Under the pieces are notes generated by a model. The model did no database searches and had not been told where the DNA came from. It worked only from the letters and a program-made list of their open reading frames with translations. Below, in pieces: positions 61,765 through 64,000 of a DNA stretch of 64,000 nucleotides. Each line of letters starts with the position of its first letter. Within the stretch, counting starts at the first letter, position 1. Both the position numbers and the translations under genes were made by a program. This DNA is from an uncultured Lachnospiraceae bacterium (GTDB lineage Bacteria > Bacillota > Clostridia > Lachnospirales > Lachnospiraceae), in the NCBI GenBank assembly GCA_910584785.1, contig CAJUDX010000002.1:29677-93676 (forward strand), given 5' to 3'.

Positions 61765-62589
61765 ATGGCAAGGCCAGTCCGGCGCAGGAGGATTTGTTTT
61801 GAACCGAAATACAGCCAGTTTATTCCAGACAGGAGAGAGTATGGAAAATCGCATACGAAAGAAAACGGGGAAGAAAATAAGGAACAAAACAGAGAACAGG
61901 TGTTACTGACCATAGATGAGTTTGAAGCAATCCGGCTGATTGACCATGAAAAAAAGACCCATGAACAATGTGCCAGGCAGATGGCGGTTTCCCGCACGAC
62001 GGTTACAGAGATTTATGAGAGGGCGCGGGGGAAGCTTGCAGACTGTATTGTCAATGGGAAAACACTCTGCATTTCTGGCGGTAATTATGTATTATGCGAT
62101 GGTTCAGCATGGAAAAGTTGCGGAAAAAATTGCAGGAAAATTAACCACGCCTCAGAAAACCAGGGCGTAAGCAGAAGGGAGTCAGGGACGATGAAAATTG
62201 CAGTTACTTATGAAGATGGGAATGTATTCCAACATTTTGGACATACAGAACAGTTCAAGGTTTATGAAGTTACAGATGGAAAAATTGTGGATGCACAGGT
62301 TGTTGGCACCATGGGAAGCGGTCACGGCGCTTTGGCGGGTATGCTTTCGGATCAAAATGTGGACGTGCTGATCTGCGGCGGAATTGGTGCAGGTGCACAG
62401 GTGGCACTGGCAGAAGCCGGGATTAAGCTTTACGGCGGTGTGACGGGAAGCGCAGATGAAGCGATTGTGGCATTTCTTTCAGGAAATCTTGCATTTAATC
62501 CAGAGGTTCACTGTAATCACCACCATGAAGAAGGCCACAGCTGCGGCAGGGAAAAGCATGGCTGCGCAGGGAGTGGAGCCGGGCATTAA
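61765..62589 (+). CDS. DUF134 DNA-binding protein fused to a NifX/NifB-type domain
   Basis: A 274-residue two-domain protein. The N-terminal part (ARPVRRRRICFEP, LTIDEFEAIRLIDHE, then a helix-turn-helix at about 65-95, QMAVSRTTVTEIYERAR) is the DUF134 domain. The C-terminal part (about 150-260) is a dinitrogenase iron-molybdenum cofactor-type domain with FQHFGHTEQFKVYEV and ICGGIGAGAQ, ending in a His/Cys-rich tail (HCNHHHEEGHSC). A charged insert (ENGEENKEQN) splits DUF134. GGGGGTGG precedes ATG 61765, so the 21 earlier codons are rejected. Likely a metal or Fe-S sensor. Confidence 0.88.
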   Translation: MARPVRRRRICFEPKYSQFIPDRREYGKSHTKENGEENKEQNREQVLLTIDEFEAIRLIDHEKKTHEQCARQMAVSRTTVTEIYERARGKLADCIVNGKTLCISGGNYVLCDGSAWKSCGKNCRKINHASENQGVSRRESGTMKIAVTYEDGNVFQHFGHTEQFKVYEVTDGKIVDAQVVGTMGSGHGALAGMLSDQNVDVLICGGIGAGAQVALAEAGIKLYGGVTGSADEAIVAFLSGNLAFNPEVHCNHHHEEGHSCGREKHGCAGSGAGH

Positions 62590-62699
62590 GCGGGAAACAG
62601 GAAGCAGAGTGGGTTATCAGGGCAGGAAATCAGGAAATAGAGCCGGTTATCAGGGCTGAAAGCAAAAAGAAAAAAGCGAATAAGAAGGGAGAAACGAAA

Positions 62700-62855
62700 A
62701 TGAAATATGTATGTGAAGTTTGTGGATGGGAATATGATGAGGAACAGGGTTACCCGGATGGCGGTATTGCACCGGGAACAAAGTGGGAAGATGTGCCAGA
62801 AGATTTTGAGTGCCCGCTGTGCTATGTGGGGAAGGATCAGTTTGTAAAGGCATAA
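62700..62855 (+). CDS. Rubredoxin
   Basis: A 51-residue iron protein carrying single electrons at low potential. The four cysteines are in YVCEVCGWEYD (residues 5 and 8) and FECPLCYVGKDQF (38 and 41), with the usual YPDGGIAPGTKWEDVPEDF between them. Start ATG 62700 follows AAGGGAG. It lies between the DUF134-NifX gene and a Crp/Fnr gene, in a group of redox genes. Confidence 0.97.
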   Translation: MKYVCEVCGWEYDEEQGYPDGGIAPGTKWEDVPEDFECPLCYVGKDQFVKA

Positions 62856-62926
62856 AGAAGCATCTGAAACTCAATGCTGCAATGTTAATCCTGTGGCTGT
62901 ACCAGCAGTGCCGGAGCGAGTAAAGA

Positions 62927-63622
62927 ATGACAAGGGATAATGAAAATATGACAAAAGAGATGATGGAAGCTGTTTATCAGGAAAGTTTTCCTTTTTGGGA
63001 TAAGATACCCGATGCGGACAGGGAATATATCCGGCAAAATTCTTACCTGGTGCATTACCCGAAAGGGAAAAATATTTATAATGGCAGTGAATGTCTGGGT
63101 GTGATTCTGGTTCGTTCGGGGAGTTTACGGCTCTATATAATGTCCGACGAGGGAAAGGATATTACGCTTTACCGGCTGCACCCGGTTGATTTATGTGTGC
63201 TGTCGGCTTCCTGTGTGTTGGAAACCATTACTTTTGATGTATTTGTAGACGCAGAAGAAGAGTGTGAATGTCTGGTTATTAGCGGAACAGCATTTTCGGC
63301 AGTTTCCGGGCGGAATCCCGATGTTAAAATTTTTGCTCTGGAAACTGCGGTCAGTCGTTTTTCTGATGTGATGTGGGTAATGCAGCAAATTTTGTTTATG
63401 AGTATGGATAAGCGGCTGGCCATTTTTCTTTCGGATGAATCAGCGAGAACGGGATCGGATACGATTGCACTGACACACGGGCAGATCGCCCGCTATATGG
63501 GATCTGCCCGTGAAGTCGTTTCCAGGATGTTAAAGTACTTTGCCAGTGAGGGAATTGTAGAGGTTTCCAGAGGAGGAGTTACCATCCTTGATAAGAAACG
63601 CCTGCGAAGATTAATCATATAA
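62927..63622 (+). CDS. Crp/Fnr-family transcriptional regulator
   Basis: A 231-residue regulator: an N-terminal cyclic-nucleotide-binding-like beta barrel (about 25-140, GVILVRSGSLRLYIMSDEGKD) and a C-terminal winged helix with the recognition segment LTHGQIARYMGSAREVVSRM. Several cysteines in the barrel (LCVLSASCVL, EECECL) may be redox or Fe-S ligands, but the N-terminal FNR cysteine cluster is missing. GGAG precedes the ATG. Placed between rubredoxin and thioredoxin genes, it probably controls this redox group. Its stop abuts the thioredoxin stop. Confidence 0.9.
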   Translation: MTRDNENMTKEMMEAVYQESFPFWDKIPDADREYIRQNSYLVHYPKGKNIYNGSECLGVILVRSGSLRLYIMSDEGKDITLYRLHPVDLCVLSASCVLETITFDVFVDAEEECECLVISGTAFSAVSGRNPDVKIFALETAVSRFSDVMWVMQQILFMSMDKRLAIFLSDESARTGSDTIALTHGQIARYMGSAREVVSRMLKYFASEGIVEVSRGGVTILDKKRLRRLII

Positions 63623-63934
63623 TTAACCATTTAGCATGGCAAGGATTTCTGATTTCGGTTTTGCTCCTGCAGACTGGCGGACAAGTTTTCCGTCTTTAAA
63701 TACCGCGAGTGTGGGGATACTCATAACATTGAACATCTGTGCCAGTTCTGGTTCATTTGTCACATTAATCTTGCCTACCAGGTATTGCGGGTTTTCTGCT
63801 GCAATCTCCGCCACGACAGGAGCCAGCATACGGCAGGGGACGCACCAATCGGCATAAAAATCGAGAAGAACGGGTTTGCTGCTGTTTGTAATTTCATTAA
63901 AATTATTTTTGTTTACACTAAGTACGGACATCAT
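63623..63934 (-). CDS. Thioredoxin-like protein with CVPC active site
   Basis: A 104-residue thioredoxin fold: FYADWCVPCRMLAPVV with redox cysteines at about 31 and 34, the cis-Pro in VMSIPTLAVFKDG, and a short C-terminal helix. The active site reads WCVPC rather than WCGPC, as in some Clostridial thioredoxins. AAGGAAGG lies five bases before ATG 63934; 63931 is an alternative and the longer frame from 63976 has no site. The gene faces the Crp/Fnr gene and has a palindrome upstream. Confidence 0.92.
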   Translation of the reverse strand: MMSVLSVNKNNFNEITNSSKPVLLDFYADWCVPCRMLAPVVAEIAAENPQYLVGKINVTNEPELAQMFNVMSIPTLAVFKDGKLVRQSAGAKPKSEILAMLNG

Positions 63935-63957
63935 AAGTACCTTCCTTTCATTGGTCT

Positions 63958-63975
63958 TGTGTAGTATTCTACACA
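63958..63975. promoter_or_regulatory. Perfect palindrome upstream of thioredoxin
   Basis: TGTGTAG (63958-63964) and CTACACA (63969-63975) around TATT. It lies 24 bases before the thioredoxin start, a position suited to an operator. Confidence 0.5.
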
Positions 63976-63982
63976 TCCAGGT

Positions 63983-63997
63983 ATACCCGCAGGGTAT
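63983..63997. promoter_or_regulatory. ATACCC-N3-GGGTAT palindrome (CsoR/CstR-like operator)
   Basis: ATACCC (63983-63988) and GGGTAT (63992-63997) form a perfect palindrome. The layout resembles operators of CsoR/CstR-family repressors that sense copper or persulfide. The neighbouring gene to the right is outside the window. Confidence 0.45.
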
Positions 63998-64000
63998 TTC

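Noticed and set aside
62608..62659. Two copies of GGTTATCAGGGC before rubredoxin
   Set aside because: Only two short imperfectly spaced copies; no sign of a CRISPR or an operator.
1..64000. CRISPR arrays, tRNA and rRNA genes, phage or transposase genes
   Set aside because: None of the hallmark repeats, cloverleaf or integrase/transposase features were seen on either strand.

Overview
The window looks like chromosomal DNA of a spore-forming, low-to-moderate GC Gram-positive anaerobe of the class Clostridia, most likely family Lachnospiraceae. The pointers are: a FabK-type rather than FabI-type fatty-acid operon with a fused accD-accA gene, strong purine-rich ribosome binding sites, secreted proteins with aromatic cell-wall-binding repeats, a spmA sporulation gene, a LoaP-type NusG paralogue, and a rubredoxin/flavodoxin/sulfite-reductase-like redox set. 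No rRNA, tRNA, CRISPR array, phage or transposase gene was found.

Layout. 1-4.5 kb: end of holB, then ricT, trmN6, rsmI and a siroheme/Fe-S nitrite-sulfite reductase, closed by a terminator. 4.6-5.2 kb: an AbrB-type regulator facing left, and a strong rightward promoter overlapping FabT-like palindromes. 5.2-15.8 kb: a complete type II fatty-acid operon (fabH-acpP-fabK-fabD-fabG-fabF-accB-fabZ-accC-accDA) plus a second FabK/nitronate-monooxygenase-like flavoprotein. 16.0-18.3 kb: a secreted cell-wall-binding protein split by a frameshift at a run of seven G. 18.6-23.7 kb: a five-gene peptide/nickel-type ABC importer. 23.8-30.0 kb: a small membrane protein, a hybrid histidine kinase, deoB and recQ.

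30.1-45.7 kb is a glycan-utilisation locus. A YesN/YesM two-component pair is followed by a lipoprotein binding protein and two permeases without their own ATPase. Next come a cell-wall-repeat protein, a 1,726-residue surface protein built of about ten carbohydrate-binding-like modules, and a secreted GH66 dextranase/cycloglucanotransferase-like enzyme. The simplest reading is sensing, capture, cleavage and import of an alpha-1,6-glucan. spmA and a lone Rpn-type nuclease follow.

48.2-57.4 kb is a surface-polysaccharide cluster led by a LoaP antiterminator gene. It encodes a membrane UDP-sugar 4,6-dehydratase, an aminotransferase, an LpxD-like acyltransferase, an initiating phosphoglycosyl transferase, a dedicated acyl carrier protein, a chimera of an FkbH-type N-terminal domain with a beheaded UDP-GlcNAc 2-epimerase (CapG-like), a hexapeptide acetyltransferase broken at a run of nine G, and CapF. 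No further glycosyltransferase, flippase or polymerase is present. I read it as an amino-sugar pathway with ACP-dependent acylation that has suffered an internal deletion. The two longest G runs I noticed both break surface-related genes, which suggests phase variation, unless they are homopolymer sequencing errors.

57.4-64.0 kb: a GNAT acetyltransferase, a Y-family polymerase with a YolD-like partner and an opposing small gene under a LexA-box promoter, then a redox group (flavodoxin, membrane-anchored protein, DUF134-NifX regulator, a 51-residue rubredoxin, Crp/Fnr regulator, thioredoxin). At the right edge lie two palindromes, one resembling CsoR/CstR-family operators.
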